A stretch of 64,000 nucleotides of DNA from Flavobacterium saccharophilum (GCF_900142735.1 NZ_FRBY01000004.1:62001-126000); one strand, 5' to 3'; counted from the stretch's first letter, positions 37,917-48,458 are shown. Notes: generated by a model from the letters alone, not told the origin. Made by a program: numbers and translations.

Positions 37917-40124
37917 ATGAAAATTAAACAAGTAACATTGCTCCTTATAGTCCTTATTATAACGCAGTCCTGCGATTATTTTTCTAATCCAAATGACAAG
38001 ATGATTAATATTTTGGAGGCCAGAAAAAAAATGTATGATGTAAAAGATAATGCATTTGCTTCAAAAACGGAAGTTGCTTATTATGACTCCATAATCAACA
38101 GCTCAGATGAAGGTTTCTTTAAATTAACAAACGAGTTAAATAAAGGAAATGCATTACTAAAGCTGGGTAAAGAAGCAGAATCTATAGCCACTATCGAAAG
38201 CGCTATTAACAGAATGAAAAAGCTGGATGGCAAAGACGATGTGAAATCATTACAAGCTTTAGGTATTGCCTATATGAGGCTCGGTGAAAAACAAAATTGT
38301 GTGAATTACCATAATCCGGAATCCTGTATTATGCCGATACAAAAAAACGGGATTCATGCCATACGTGAGGGTTCTCAAAAAGCGATTGAAGTTTATAAAA
38401 AATTATTAGCGATAAACCCTAATGATTACGAATCAAGATGGTTGCTCAATATAGCGTATATGACGTTGGGCGAATATCCGTCCGAAGTTCCCAAACAATG
38501 GTTGATACCCAATCTAAATAAAGATTCAGGCTATAGTATAAAACCCTTTCTTGACGTAGCGGCAAACGCTGGCATAAAAGGAAGAAATATGTCGGGAGGT
38601 GTTATTGTGGATGATTTCAATAACGATAATTATCTGGATATTGTAACTTCTGACTGGAGCCTGGATGGGGTGATGCATTATTATCAAAACGATCAAAAAG
38701 GAAAATATATCGATAATTCTAAAGTTTCAGAAATAGGCCGTTTCAAAGGAGGATTAAGTATGGTACAGGCAGATTATGACAATGATGGAGATACTGATAT
38801 TTTTGTTTTGAGAGGAGCCTGGATGCGTAAATATGGGCGTCAACCCAACTCATTGTTACGCAACAACGGCGATGGTACTTTTACAGATGTAACAATTAAG
38901 AGTGGCTTATATTCTGAATTTCCAACTCAGGCCGGAACCTGGAATGATTTTAATAATGACGGTTATCTGGACTTATTCATAGGCAATGAATCTTCTGATA
39001 ATGAAGCGTATCCTTCAGAATTGTATCTAAATAATCAGGATGGAACATTTACTAATGTTGCCAAAGCCGCAAAGTGCGATGTTGTTTCTTATATAAAAGG
39101 AGTAACCGCTGCAGATTATGATAATGATGGTGATATTGATTTGTTTCTTTCCGGAATGAACAAGAAAAAAATTCTATTGAAAAATACCGGACTTAAAAAT
39201 GGGATTCCGCAGTTTTCGGACGTTACAGATCAGGCAGGATTGGCGGGCATAAATGTCATGACATTTCCAACCTGGTTTTGGGATTATGATAACGATGGCT
39301 GGCAAGATATTTTTGTCTGCGGTTATCAATATAATGGTTCTATTGCAGGTGAAATTGCCATGGAAGCCCTTAATATTCCAAATGAAAGCAGTAAAATGTA
39401 TTTGTATCATAATAATCATGATGGCACTTTTTCAGATGTTTCTAAAGAATCGGGACTAAGTAAAACCGTATTTGCAATGGGGTCTAATTTTGGAGATATT
39501 GATAATGATGGTTTTCTCGATATGTACCTCGGAACAGGAAATCCGGATTATAAATCACTCGCACCAAATCGATTATTTAGAAATATGGGCAATGGAAAAT
39601 TTGCTGATGTTACGGTTTCCGGACGTGTAGGAAACTTGCAAAAAGGGCATGGCGTGGCTATTAATGATCTTGATAATGACGGAGATTCTGATATTTTTAT
39701 TGAAGTTGGCGGTGCTTATTTTGGAGATTCTTTTAGCAATTCCTTATACATGAACCCGGGTCAAAATAACAATCGCTGGATAAAATTACAATTAGAAGGC
39801 ACAGAAAGCAATCGTTCTGCCATTGGAGCCAAAGTAAAAGTTACTTTCAAAGAAAACGGTGTTTCCAGATCGGTTTACAGAGTTTTAAACTCAGGTGGTA
39901 GCTTTGGAGCGTCAGCCTTAAGGATGGAAATCGGAATTGGACAAGCGAAGGTAATTGATCAGATCGAAATTACCTGGCCGAAAGACCAAAAGAAAAAAGT
40001 CTTTAAAAACATAAAACCCAATCAGTACATTAAAATTATTGAAGGGGAAAATAACTTTTCAAAAATAGATATTAAAAGAACTATTTTTTCAACGGCCGGA
40101 GCACATTCTCCTGTTTGTATTTAA
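37917..40124 (+). CDS. FG-GAP/VCBS repeat lipoprotein with ASPIC/UnbV C-terminus (1)
   Basis: 735 residues from the ATG at 37917, which gives a lipoprotein signal (TQSC, C19); an in-frame ATG at 37869 overlaps the previous stop and is less likely. A TPR-like helical region (about 60-190) is followed by FG-GAP propeller repeats with Ca-binding loops (DFNNDNYLDI, DYDNDGDTDI, DFNNDGYLDL, DIDNDGFLDM) and a terminal ASPIC/UnbV domain (NRWIKLQLEGTESNRSAIGAKVKV). Such CRTAC1-like proteins are surface or periplasmic and of unknown role. Placement after a SusC/D pair where a surface glycan-binding protein is usual suggests ligand binding (inference). Confidence 0.88.
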   Translation: MKIKQVTLLLIVLIITQSCDYFSNPNDKMINILEARKKMYDVKDNAFASKTEVAYYDSIINSSDEGFFKLTNELNKGNALLKLGKEAESIATIESAINRMKKLDGKDDVKSLQALGIAYMRLGEKQNCVNYHNPESCIMPIQKNGIHAIREGSQKAIEVYKKLLAINPNDYESRWLLNIAYMTLGEYPSEVPKQWLIPNLNKDSGYSIKPFLDVAANAGIKGRNMSGGVIVDDFNNDNYLDIVTSDWSLDGVMHYYQNDQKGKYIDNSKVSEIGRFKGGLSMVQADYDNDGDTDIFVLRGAWMRKYGRQPNSLLRNNGDGTFTDVTIKSGLYSEFPTQAGTWNDFNNDGYLDLFIGNESSDNEAYPSELYLNNQDGTFTNVAKAAKCDVVSYIKGVTAADYDNDGDIDLFLSGMNKKKILLKNTGLKNGIPQFSDVTDQAGLAGINVMTFPTWFWDYDNDGWQDIFVCGYQYNGSIAGEIAMEALNIPNESSKMYLYHNNHDGTFSDVSKESGLSKTVFAMGSNFGDIDNDGFLDMYLGTGNPDYKSLAPNRLFRNMGNGKFADVTVSGRVGNLQKGHGVAINDLDNDGDSDIFIEVGGAYFGDSFSNSLYMNPGQNNNRWIKLQLEGTESNRSAIGAKVKVTFKENGVSRSVYRVLNSGGSFGASALRMEIGIGQAKVIDQIEITWPKDQKKKVFKNIKPNQYIKIIEGENNFSKIDIKRTIFSTAGAHSPVCI

Positions 40125-40143
40125 AAACATTACAATCATAAAT

Positions 40144-43100
40144 ATGAAAAATATAAAAATAAAAGTAACTTTTTTTAGCCTTTTGGGTTTACTACTGCTT
40201 GTTAGCTGTTCTAAAGAATCAGACGAGAAGATCTTTACTACCTTAGATCGTTCCGATACAGGAATTGATTTTAGCAATAACCTGAAAGAAAATGATTCAC
40301 TTAATTACTTTACCTACAATTATATTTATTTGGGTGGAGGAGTGGCTACCGGAGACATTAATAATGATGGACTGGTAGATATTTTCTTTACAGGAAACCA
40401 GGTATCAAACAAACTATATCTGAACAAAGGAAAATTAAAATTCGAAGATATTACCAAAAAAGCCGGTGTAGGAGGTGATTCTCGCTGGTATACCGGAGTT
40501 GCGATGGCTGATGTAAACGGTGATGGTTTTCTAGATATTTATTGTAGTGTAGGCGGTAAATTCGGCCCTAAAAACAATGAATTATACATCAATAATGGCA
40601 ACGGAACTTTTACAGAAAAAGCCAAAGAATACGGTATTGATGATATTGGAAATAGCGTTCAGGGAACCTTTTTTGACTACGATAAAGACGGTGATTTAGA
40701 TTTATTTGTAGCCAATTATCCACCAACAAGATTCAATTCTGCGACAGGTGATTACGTGCAAATGATGCGCAATGTCAAAGACAATGAATCAGGACATTTA
40801 TATCGAAACGATGGAAATCATTTTGCTAATGTTACCGAACAAGCAGGTGTAAAAAATTATGGCTTATCATTAAGCGCAACAGTTGGGGATCTAAACAACG
40901 ACAGCTGGCCAGATATTTATGTTTCTAACGATTTCAATTCACCTGATTTTATGTATATCAACAATCAGGATGGTACTTTTAAGGAAGTGGTAAAAGAGGC
41001 AATGGCGCACAATTCTTTTTACGGAATGGGTGTAGATATTTCTGATTTCAACAACGATGGAAATTTAGATGTTTTTCAGGTGGATATGGATGCAAAAGAC
41101 AATCGTCGTAAAAAAGCAAACATGTCAAGCATGAATCCGAAACTTTTTTGGGATGTTGTTGATGCTGGTTTTAACTACCAATACATGCATAATTGCATGC
41201 AATTAAATACAGGAGTTAATGAAAATGGTATTCCGCATTTTGGAAATGTATCGCGTATTACGGGAACCTCCTCTACAGATTGGAGCTGGGGGCCTTTATT
41301 TGCCGATTTTGATAATGACGGAAATAAAGATTTGTTTGTAACGAACGGAACCAGAAGAGAAATTAACAACAATGATTTCTTTCATAGTTTAGAAGCGCTC
41401 AACCTTCAGCCAAAAGATTTGTTGAAGAAATCCCAAGAAATTCCTTCTGAGAAAATCGACAATTTTATGTTTCAAAACAAAGGAAATTTAAATTTTGAGC
41501 AAGCCAATAAAAAATGGGGAATTGAATTTAAAGGTTTTTCAAATGGTGTTGCTTATGTCGATTTGGATAACGATGGTGATTTGGATTTGGTGGTCAATAA
41601 TATCGATGATTATGCTTCTGTTTTTGAGAATTCAAGTTCTAAAATCAACAATTATATCAAAGTAAATTTTAAAGGAAATACTAAAAATACTTTTGGTTTA
41701 GGAAATCGTGTTTACATAAAAACGAAAAAAGGAACCCAGATGCAAGAGCTTACCTTAACGAGAGGATTTCAATCTTCTGTAGCTCCTGAATTGCATTTTG
41801 GTGTAGGAAAAGACAAAACCATAGATGAGGTAAAAGTAGTCTGGACAAACGGTAAAGTGCAAAAATTATCGAATGTTAAAGTCAACCAAACGTTAAGCTT
41901 TAAGGAGCAGGATGCCAAAGAAGAAGTAGTGGTAAAAACAGCTCCAAAAACCCATTTGTTTGCAACTGAAACCACCGTTTTTCCGGCTTTCAAACACGAA
42001 GAAAATAAATACGATGATTTTAAAGATCAGGTTTTATTGCCTCATAAAATGTCTAGTTTTGGTCCTGCCATTGCGGTTGGTGATTTAAATAAAGACGGTT
42101 TGGAGGATTATTTCATTGGAGGATCTGCAACCTATTCTGGAAAAATATTTATGCAGACAAAAAATGGTTTTACAGAAAAAAGTAGTCAGGCACTTGAAGC
42201 CGATAAAGCCAGTGAAGATACAGGAGCCTTAATTTTTGATGCAGATAATGACGGAGATAATGATTTATATGTAGTGAGTGGTGGTTACGAATTTTTGGTT
42301 AACGATCCTAAATTGCAAGACAGATTATATCTGAATGATGGTAAAGGCAATTTTACAAAAGCCCCAAAAGGTGTATTGCCAACGATGTTGACCAGTGGTT
42401 CAAAAGTATATCCTATTGATTATGATAAAGATGGAAAACAGGATCTTTTGGTTTTAGGAAGACAGGTTCCGGGGCAATATCCGTCGCCGGCAACAACTTA
42501 TTTGTTGCATAATATAAGTTCGCCAACACAGCCTAAATTTGAAGTTTCTAAAAAATCGCCTAAAGAATTTACCAATTTAGGAATGGCAACAAGCGCTGTA
42601 ATTACCGATTTTAATAATGACAAATTAGCCGATATCATAGTTGTGGGTGAATGGATGCCGATACGTATTTTTCAGAATACTACTTCAGGTTTCAAAGAAG
42701 TAACCAAAAATATGGGACTTAATGATGATACCACAGGTTGGTGGTGGAGTATTCAGCAAGGCGATTTTGATCATGATGGCGATATGGATTATATCGTAGG
42801 AAACAATGGTTTAAACTACAAATACAAAGCAACTCCAAACGAAACCTTTGATATTTATGTAAAAGATTTCGACAACAACAAACACAAAGATATCGTGTTG
42901 AGTTACTACAATGATGGAAAGCAATATCCGGTGCGTGGCCGTGGCTGTTCGTCTCAGCAAATTCCAAATATCAAGAAGAAATTCAAAGACTATGAAAGTT
43001 TTTCAGAAGCCACATTGGTTGATGTTTATACAGAGAAATCACTTAAAGAAGCCCTGCATTATAAAGTAAAATCATTTGCCAGTATTTATCTAGAAAATAA

Positions 43101-43437
43101 AAATGGCAAGTTTATCATTCACGAACTTCCGGTTGAAGCACAGCTTACCTGCATCAATCAGATAATGGTTGATGATTACGATAAAGACGGTAAATTGGAT
43201 GTTTTAGTGACTGGTAATATGTACAACTCAGAAGTAGAAACTCCTCGAAACGATGCCGGTCACGGATTATTTTTAAAAGGAGATGGCAAAGGAAAATTCA
43301 AATCAATTTCAGCAATTGAAAGTGGATTTTTTACTCCAGGCGATGTAAAAAACATGGAAAAAATTCAGGTAAAAGGGAAAACGTATCTCCTGGTAACTAA
43401 GAATAATTCGTTTTTACAAAGTGTAAGGATTAATTAA
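40144..43437 (+). CDS. FG-GAP/VCBS repeat lipoprotein with ASPIC/UnbV domain (2)
   Basis: A 1097-residue lipoprotein (VSC lipobox, C22). First propeller of FG-GAP repeats (about 60-480, e.g. DINNDGLVDI, DVNGDGFLDI, DYDKDGDLDL), an ASPIC/UnbV block (about 500-580, NNYIKVNFKGNTKNTFGLGNRVYI), and a second FG-GAP propeller (about 620-1090, DLNKDGLEDY, DYDKDGKQDL, DFDHDGDMDY). This propeller-ASPIC-propeller layout is typical for Bacteroidetes CRTAC1-like proteins. It is co-transcribed with the shorter relative and the haloperoxidase. The function is not established; Ca-stabilised propellers may bind glycan or a partner enzyme. Confidence 0.88.
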   Translation: MKNIKIKVTFFSLLGLLLLVSCSKESDEKIFTTLDRSDTGIDFSNNLKENDSLNYFTYNYIYLGGGVATGDINNDGLVDIFFTGNQVSNKLYLNKGKLKFEDITKKAGVGGDSRWYTGVAMADVNGDGFLDIYCSVGGKFGPKNNELYINNGNGTFTEKAKEYGIDDIGNSVQGTFFDYDKDGDLDLFVANYPPTRFNSATGDYVQMMRNVKDNESGHLYRNDGNHFANVTEQAGVKNYGLSLSATVGDLNNDSWPDIYVSNDFNSPDFMYINNQDGTFKEVVKEAMAHNSFYGMGVDISDFNNDGNLDVFQVDMDAKDNRRKKANMSSMNPKLFWDVVDAGFNYQYMHNCMQLNTGVNENGIPHFGNVSRITGTSSTDWSWGPLFADFDNDGNKDLFVTNGTRREINNNDFFHSLEALNLQPKDLLKKSQEIPSEKIDNFMFQNKGNLNFEQANKKWGIEFKGFSNGVAYVDLDNDGDLDLVVNNIDDYASVFENSSSKINNYIKVNFKGNTKNTFGLGNRVYIKTKKGTQMQELTLTRGFQSSVAPELHFGVGKDKTIDEVKVVWTNGKVQKLSNVKVNQTLSFKEQDAKEEVVVKTAPKTHLFATETTVFPAFKHEENKYDDFKDQVLLPHKMSSFGPAIAVGDLNKDGLEDYFIGGSATYSGKIFMQTKNGFTEKSSQALEADKASEDTGALIFDADNDGDNDLYVVSGGYEFLVNDPKLQDRLYLNDGKGNFTKAPKGVLPTMLTSGSKVYPIDYDKDGKQDLLVLGRQVPGQYPSPATTYLLHNISSPTQPKFEVSKKSPKEFTNLGMATSAVITDFNNDKLADIIVVGEWMPIRIFQNTTSGFKEVTKNMGLNDDTTGWWWSIQQGDFDHDGDMDYIVGNNGLNYKYKATPNETFDIYVKDFDNNKHKDIVLSYYNDGKQYPVRGRGCSSQQIPNIKKKFKDYESFSEATLVDVYTEKSLKEALHYKVKSFASIYLENKNGKFIIHELPVEAQLTCINQIMVDDYDKDGKLDVLVTGNMYNSEVETPRNDAGHGLFLKGDGKGKFKSISAIESGFFTPGDVKNMEKIQVKGKTYLLVTKNNSFLQSVRIN

Positions 43438-43844
43438 TTTAGGTTTCTGGCCAATCTAATGTTGTCCCTATGGGACAATATTGTGTTGCTAATTTATTTG
43501 CTACCAATATATAATCTCTACGAGATAATCTTTTAGGGCTCAATCTTTTATTAAAGAAGATTTTCCATACTTATGACTAAAAGTGATAATCCGTTAGGAT
43601 TTAAATATTGGTAGCAAAATAGTGATCCATCAGATAAAATATCCCAGAGGGATTATACCTAATTATTCTTTTAAAACCAGCTGAAATTATTTAATTCTAA
43701 AACCAGCAGCTTGAATTAATTAAATGGTCGAGCAACTATATCTATTGATCAAACCAAAATCATGAAAAAATAGCATCATTTAAGAAGCTTTCTATTGAAG
43801 ATTCCATTAATTAAATTTCAATATTTAAAAACAATACGAACAAT
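43438..43844. repeat. Intergenic palindromic (REP-like) element
   Basis: A 407-bp gene-free region. It opens with the perfect hairpin TTGTCCC-TAT-GGGACAA (43462-43478). TTTGCTACCAATAT (43497-43510) recurs inverted as ATATTGGTAGCAAA (43605-43618), enclosing about 94 bp with further small hairpins (ATCTCTACGAGAT near 43513), and another imperfect hairpin (ATCCCAGAGGGAT) lies at 43641-43653. The nested palindromes look like a miniature or REP-type repeat rather than a regulator site. No transposase is present. The SusC 2 start follows at 43845. Confidence 0.55.
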
Positions 43845-46800
43845 ATGTTACGAGAAAAATATATAAAATTATTATGCTGTTTTTTGTTTTTGCTTAGCGC
43901 ACAAATATATGCGCAACAGCAAAATTTAAATGGGATAGTCGTAGATGGTAAAAACGATTTGCCATTGAGCGGCGTGATCATTCAGTCAGAAACGGAAGAA
44001 ATTATAACCAATGAAAATGGCGAATTTGTTATTCCCAATCAAAAATTGCCAGTTACATTGACGGTAAGTTTTATAGGATATAAGACGCAGGAAATTGTAG
44101 TGAATTCGTTTGATTTTTTTAATATAAAATTAATCAAAGATTCCAATCAATTAGATGAAGTGCTGATTTCGAGTGGTTATTTATCCCAAAAAAAATCAGA
44201 GTTCTCCGGTTCTGTTGCTACGGTTTCAGCAAAGCAATTACAAAATCGTCCTTCGACCAGTTTTGACCAGCTATTAGGCGGTCAGGGAACAGGAATTGAT
44301 GTAATACAGTCCACAAGTGTCTTAAACAATACACCAGTAATTAGGGTTCGTGGTTTAAATACGATTACATCCGGACTTTTCCCTTTAATTGTAGTAGATG
44401 GTGTGGCAGTTTTCACAGGCTCTTTGGGTGGATTTGTAGGTAACAATCCGCTTTCAGGAATTAATCCTAATGATATTGCGACAGTCGATGTATTGAAAGA
44501 TGCTTCGGCGGCTGCAATTTATGGTTCCAGAGCAGCTAATGGTGTTATGGTTATTACCACTAAAAAAGGAAAAAAAGGAAAAACCAGATTCAATTACAAT
44601 ACCTGGTTTAGTCGAAGCACACCTTACAATCTACCTAAACTATTAAATGCAGAAGATTATACCATGATCAAAAACGAAGCTTTGGTCAATGCAGGTAAAG
44701 CACCGGGGTTTTTCTTATCAAAAAATCCAGATGGAAGTACAGTTGATACGAATTGGTATGATGTGGCTTATGAACCGGGAATTTCAAGCAACCAGAATCT
44801 TAATATTTCTGGAGGCAACGAAACAACTCAATATTATTTTTCAGTAGATTATACTAACCAAAATAGTTTTATTAAAAACAACACTTTTCAGAATTACATG
44901 ACACGTTTAAATTTGAGTCATGAAGTCAATAAGTCTATTCGTGTTGGAATTAATCTCTCTTATAGCAGAGCCAAAAATGTAGGCCCGAATACCGGTGCTG
45001 TAGCAGGAAATACTTTATCATCCTCAACTTATAACACAGAATATATTACTAATGAGCCTTTAGGAAGAATGACCTATGTGTTGCCTCCTAATGTACCGGT
45101 CTATAATCCAGATGGTTCTTATAGCATTCAAAACGGAATAAGTGTGGGTTATGGCGCCAATATTCCGTCGATTATCGGAACAATTAATGCCTATAATCTG
45201 GCTATGGTACAAGAACTTGATTTAACCACTTCAATCAGTAAATCACTTTTAGGGAATATATACGGCGAGTTTGATATCACCAAAAAATTAATCTTTAGAA
45301 CGAGTTATGGATTGAATACAATTGATTTGGAAAACAAATTATTTTTGAATCCAATTCACGGAGGAGGAGCTGCGTACAATGGTGTTGCAACCAATATAGC
45401 AACCGATTTAGAAAGAACCGATTGGGCAAATACGCTTACCTACAAAGATTCTTTTAATGAAAACAACCATTTCACTTTTATGTTAGGATACGAGCGAATT
45501 AAAACTACGCTGGATAGCTGGGGAGCCTCTCAAAGTAATGTCACCGATCCGTATTATAAGAATTATCAGGGAAGTTATGCGAACATTTCGCCTATCGGTA
45601 ATGACCTTTCTGAAAATGCGTTACTATCTTATTTTTCGAATTTAAATTACAATTATAAAAACAAATATTTCCTGAGCTTAAATTATAGAATTGATGGTTT
45701 ATCAGCTTTACCAGAGGGAAATAAATATGGTAGTTTTGGAGGAGGTTCTGTAAGCTGGAATCTGCTCGAAGAATCTTTTCTTAAAGATTCTAAAGTAAGA
45801 GGTTTTCTGGATAACTTAAGATTGAGAGCCAGTTACGGAATTGTCGGAAATAGCGAAATCGGAAATTATCCTGCTATAGGAACGTATAATTCATCTACTT
45901 ATGGCGGTGCTCCAACCTTAGGATATTCGCAAACGGCTAACCCAAACCTGAAATGGGAAACAAGTTCAAAACTTGATTTAGGACTGAATTTTGCCATGCT
46001 GAACAATCGCATTTCAGTGGAGTTTGATTATTTCAATAATAAAATCAGAGATTTGATTCTGAAAACACCACAATCACTTTCAGCGGGAATTCCAAATAAT
46101 TATATCAACGAAAATGTCGGTGGTATGTACAATACAGGCTATGAAATTGGTATTAATGCACTTGCTGTTACGAACCGAAATTTCAATTGGAACATAAGTC
46201 TGAATCTTTCTACCCTTGAAAATAAAGTAACGTCTTTATCAAGTGATGTCTTTGTTCCGAGTGTTTTTGGAGTACAAAATATGACCAGAGTAGGTTATTC
46301 TATCGGGTCTGTTTTTGCGGTGCCGACAAAAGGTGTAAATCCGGATAACGGACAAATGGTTTTTATAAACAGCGAAGGCAAAGAAGTGCAGTACAATCAT
46401 ATTGGTTCTCCAAAATGGACGTATCTCGATGGTACTGCAGCTCCGGCAATAGACAATTACAAAGATGGTGTGATACAAGGGCCTTCCTTGCCAAAATTGT
46501 TTGGAGGTTTAAACAACACTTTCAGTTACAAGAATTTTGTTTTGAACGTAAATCTGACTTTTGCTCAGGGAAATAAATTGTATAACGGAACACGTGCAAC
46601 AAACTCTGATCAGCGTTATTTCAACAATGGAGAATTTATAAAAAACAGATGGACAACTCCAGGTCAGGTGACCGATATTCAAAAGTTGTATTATGGAGAT
46701 AATGTTTCCGCCGGTTTTTCATTTTCAAGTACTTCAAAAGTAGAAGACGGCTCTTATATAAAATTTAAAAATGTGTCTTTAGGATATAATGTACCAATGG

Positions 46801-46994
46801 AACTTTCTTTTCTAAAAAACACTTTTAGCTCTATTTATGTGTATGTACAAGGAAACAATTTTTACACTTTTACCAAGTACAGAGGCTCTGATCCTGAGGT
46901 TTCGATCAACGGAAACTCTATTAATTCAGGAAAAGATCAAAATGTTCCGCCCAATGCCCAAGTGTATACTTTAGGTTTAAATATTGGATTTTAA
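43845..46994 (+). CDS. SusC/RagA family TonB-dependent outer membrane transporter (pair 2)
   Basis: A 1049-residue SusC homologue: signal peptide (..LLSAQIYAQ), CarboxypepD_reg-like domain (NLNGIVVDGKNDLPLSGVII..), plug with PLIVVDGVAVF..INPNDIATVDVLKDASAAAIYGSRAANGVMVITTKKG, and barrel ending LGLNIGF. It diverges clearly from SusC 1 in the regulatory domain and the TonB-box region (LDEVLISSGYLSQKK instead of VVVAYGTQKR), so it probably has a different cargo. Its partner SusD 2 starts 15 bp downstream. It follows the haloperoxidase/FG-GAP genes after a palindromic repeat. Confidence 0.94.
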   Translation: MLREKYIKLLCCFLFLLSAQIYAQQQNLNGIVVDGKNDLPLSGVIIQSETEEIITNENGEFVIPNQKLPVTLTVSFIGYKTQEIVVNSFDFFNIKLIKDSNQLDEVLISSGYLSQKKSEFSGSVATVSAKQLQNRPSTSFDQLLGGQGTGIDVIQSTSVLNNTPVIRVRGLNTITSGLFPLIVVDGVAVFTGSLGGFVGNNPLSGINPNDIATVDVLKDASAAAIYGSRAANGVMVITTKKGKKGKTRFNYNTWFSRSTPYNLPKLLNAEDYTMIKNEALVNAGKAPGFFLSKNPDGSTVDTNWYDVAYEPGISSNQNLNISGGNETTQYYFSVDYTNQNSFIKNNTFQNYMTRLNLSHEVNKSIRVGINLSYSRAKNVGPNTGAVAGNTLSSSTYNTEYITNEPLGRMTYVLPPNVPVYNPDGSYSIQNGISVGYGANIPSIIGTINAYNLAMVQELDLTTSISKSLLGNIYGEFDITKKLIFRTSYGLNTIDLENKLFLNPIHGGGAAYNGVATNIATDLERTDWANTLTYKDSFNENNHFTFMLGYERIKTTLDSWGASQSNVTDPYYKNYQGSYANISPIGNDLSENALLSYFSNLNYNYKNKYFLSLNYRIDGLSALPEGNKYGSFGGGSVSWNLLEESFLKDSKVRGFLDNLRLRASYGIVGNSEIGNYPAIGTYNSSTYGGAPTLGYSQTANPNLKWETSSKLDLGLNFAMLNNRISVEFDYFNNKIRDLILKTPQSLSAGIPNNYINENVGGMYNTGYEIGINALAVTNRNFNWNISLNLSTLENKVTSLSSDVFVPSVFGVQNMTRVGYSIGSVFAVPTKGVNPDNGQMVFINSEGKEVQYNHIGSPKWTYLDGTAAPAIDNYKDGVIQGPSLPKLFGGLNNTFSYKNFVLNVNLTFAQGNKLYNGTRATNSDQRYFNNGEFIKNRWTTPGQVTDIQKLYYGDNVSAGFSFSSTSKVEDGSYIKFKNVSLGYNVPMELSFLKNTFSSIYVYVQGNNFYTFTKYRGSDPEVSINGNSINSGKDQNVPPNAQVYTLGLNIGF

Positions 46995-47009
46995 TTAAAA
47001 GCAAAGACG

Positions 47010-48458
47010 ATGAAAAAATATATTTTAATGAGCTGTTTTATTCTAATGTTTGCGACAGCCTGCAATGACGATTTATTAGATACCCAGCCCGAAACAAGTA
47101 TTCCCGAGTCAATAGCATTTAGTACGCCGGAAAAGATTTTGGCGCAGACCAATAACCTGTACAAACAATTACAAAATCAAAGTTTTTATGGCGGAAGATT
47201 TATTGTTTTTAATGAACAGCGGGCAGATCAGTTTGGGCAAAATGATGGAAACGCGGCAACAGGTTCTGCCGTGTGGAATCAGAATGTGGCATCAACAAAT
47301 GATTTCGTAAACAACGTTTGGTCAGTTGGATATACCGCAATTAATGCTTCAAATATTCTAATCAGTAAAATGAATGAAACAACGGTCATTTCAAAAGAAC
47401 TGGCTAAAAATTACATTGCTGAAGCTAAATTTGTTCGTGCTTTCTGTTATTTCAGTTTGGTTCAAACCTATGCCAAACCTTATAATCAGGACAAAAGCTC
47501 GTTAGGTCTCCCTTTGCGATTAACGCCAATTACAACTTCAGGAAATAATGATTTGGCTAGAAGTTCTGTTGAATTGGTTTATAATCAAATTCTGAAAGAT
47601 TTAGATGAAGCCGAAATAGATTTACCGGTTACTTATGCAACTCCATTACTAAATACTTCAAGAGCTAAAAAAGTTACCGCAATTGCCTTAAAAACAAGAG
47701 TTTTATTGGTACAGAATAATTTTGATCAAGTAATTTCAGAAGCTAAAAAAATCGTGTCTGCGACCGCTCCTTTTCAATATACCGAAGGAACTTTAACACA
47801 AAAATTAGAACCGAATTATTCATCAATTTTTGGAGGAAGCTATACGGGAACGGAAGCTGTTTTTTCTATTCCTTTTGCCAATTCAACAACCGAGACGCCT
47901 TCTGCACAATACGCTCTGGCTTATAATTATTTAACGCAGCCTATTATCTTTTTAGCCGCTGCCGGAATTGTAAGTGATCCGGTTTTTAGTGCTGCTTCTG
48001 ATGCGCGTTCAGGTCTTATCGGAACTAGTGCGGCCAATCAAAAAGTACTAAAAAAATTCAGTGTTACAACAGCACCTTTTAGAGATTATGTTCCTGTAAT
48101 GCGTTATGCCGAAATACTATTAAATTATGCAGAAGCAGCTGCCAATACAAATGATTTAATACAAGCGGAGGCATTATTGAAAGCGGTTAGAAACCGTTCA
48201 GATCCTACTTATGTTTTTCCTGCAAATGACGTTGCAACAAAAGAGGCCTTAATTGCAACCATACAAAAAGAAAGAGATATTGAATTTTTAGGAGAAGGTT
48301 TCCGTTTAATGGATTTACAAAGAAAAGTACAAACCCTGCCAGCCAAAAAAGGTTCCATTGGAACAGCGCCTTTGGTCTTGCCAACGGCTAGTAATTATAT
48401 TTGGCCAATTCCAAGCGGGGAAATTTCCACAAATAAATTAATGGTACCAAATCCTTAA
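47010..48458 (+). CDS. SusD/RagB family glycan-binding lipoprotein (pair 2)
   Basis: A 482-residue lipoprotein (lipobox TAC, C18) with SusD blocks NYIAEAKFVRAFCYFSLVQTYAKPY, VMRYAEILLNYAEAAANTND, LIATIQKERDIEFLGEGFRLMDLQR (in part) and a final IWPIPSGE. It forms the lid of SusC 2. Overall it belongs to a different SusD branch from pair 1. A GH3 gene follows after 149 bp. Confidence 0.94.
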   Translation: MKKYILMSCFILMFATACNDDLLDTQPETSIPESIAFSTPEKILAQTNNLYKQLQNQSFYGGRFIVFNEQRADQFGQNDGNAATGSAVWNQNVASTNDFVNNVWSVGYTAINASNILISKMNETTVISKELAKNYIAEAKFVRAFCYFSLVQTYAKPYNQDKSSLGLPLRLTPITTSGNNDLARSSVELVYNQILKDLDEAEIDLPVTYATPLLNTSRAKKVTAIALKTRVLLVQNNFDQVISEAKKIVSATAPFQYTEGTLTQKLEPNYSSIFGGSYTGTEAVFSIPFANSTTETPSAQYALAYNYLTQPIIFLAAAGIVSDPVFSAASDARSGLIGTSAANQKVLKKFSVTTAPFRDYVPVMRYAEILLNYAEAAANTNDLIQAEALLKAVRNRSDPTYVFPANDVATKEALIATIQKERDIEFLGEGFRLMDLQRKVQTLPAKKGSIGTAPLVLPTASNYIWPIPSGEISTNKLMVPNP

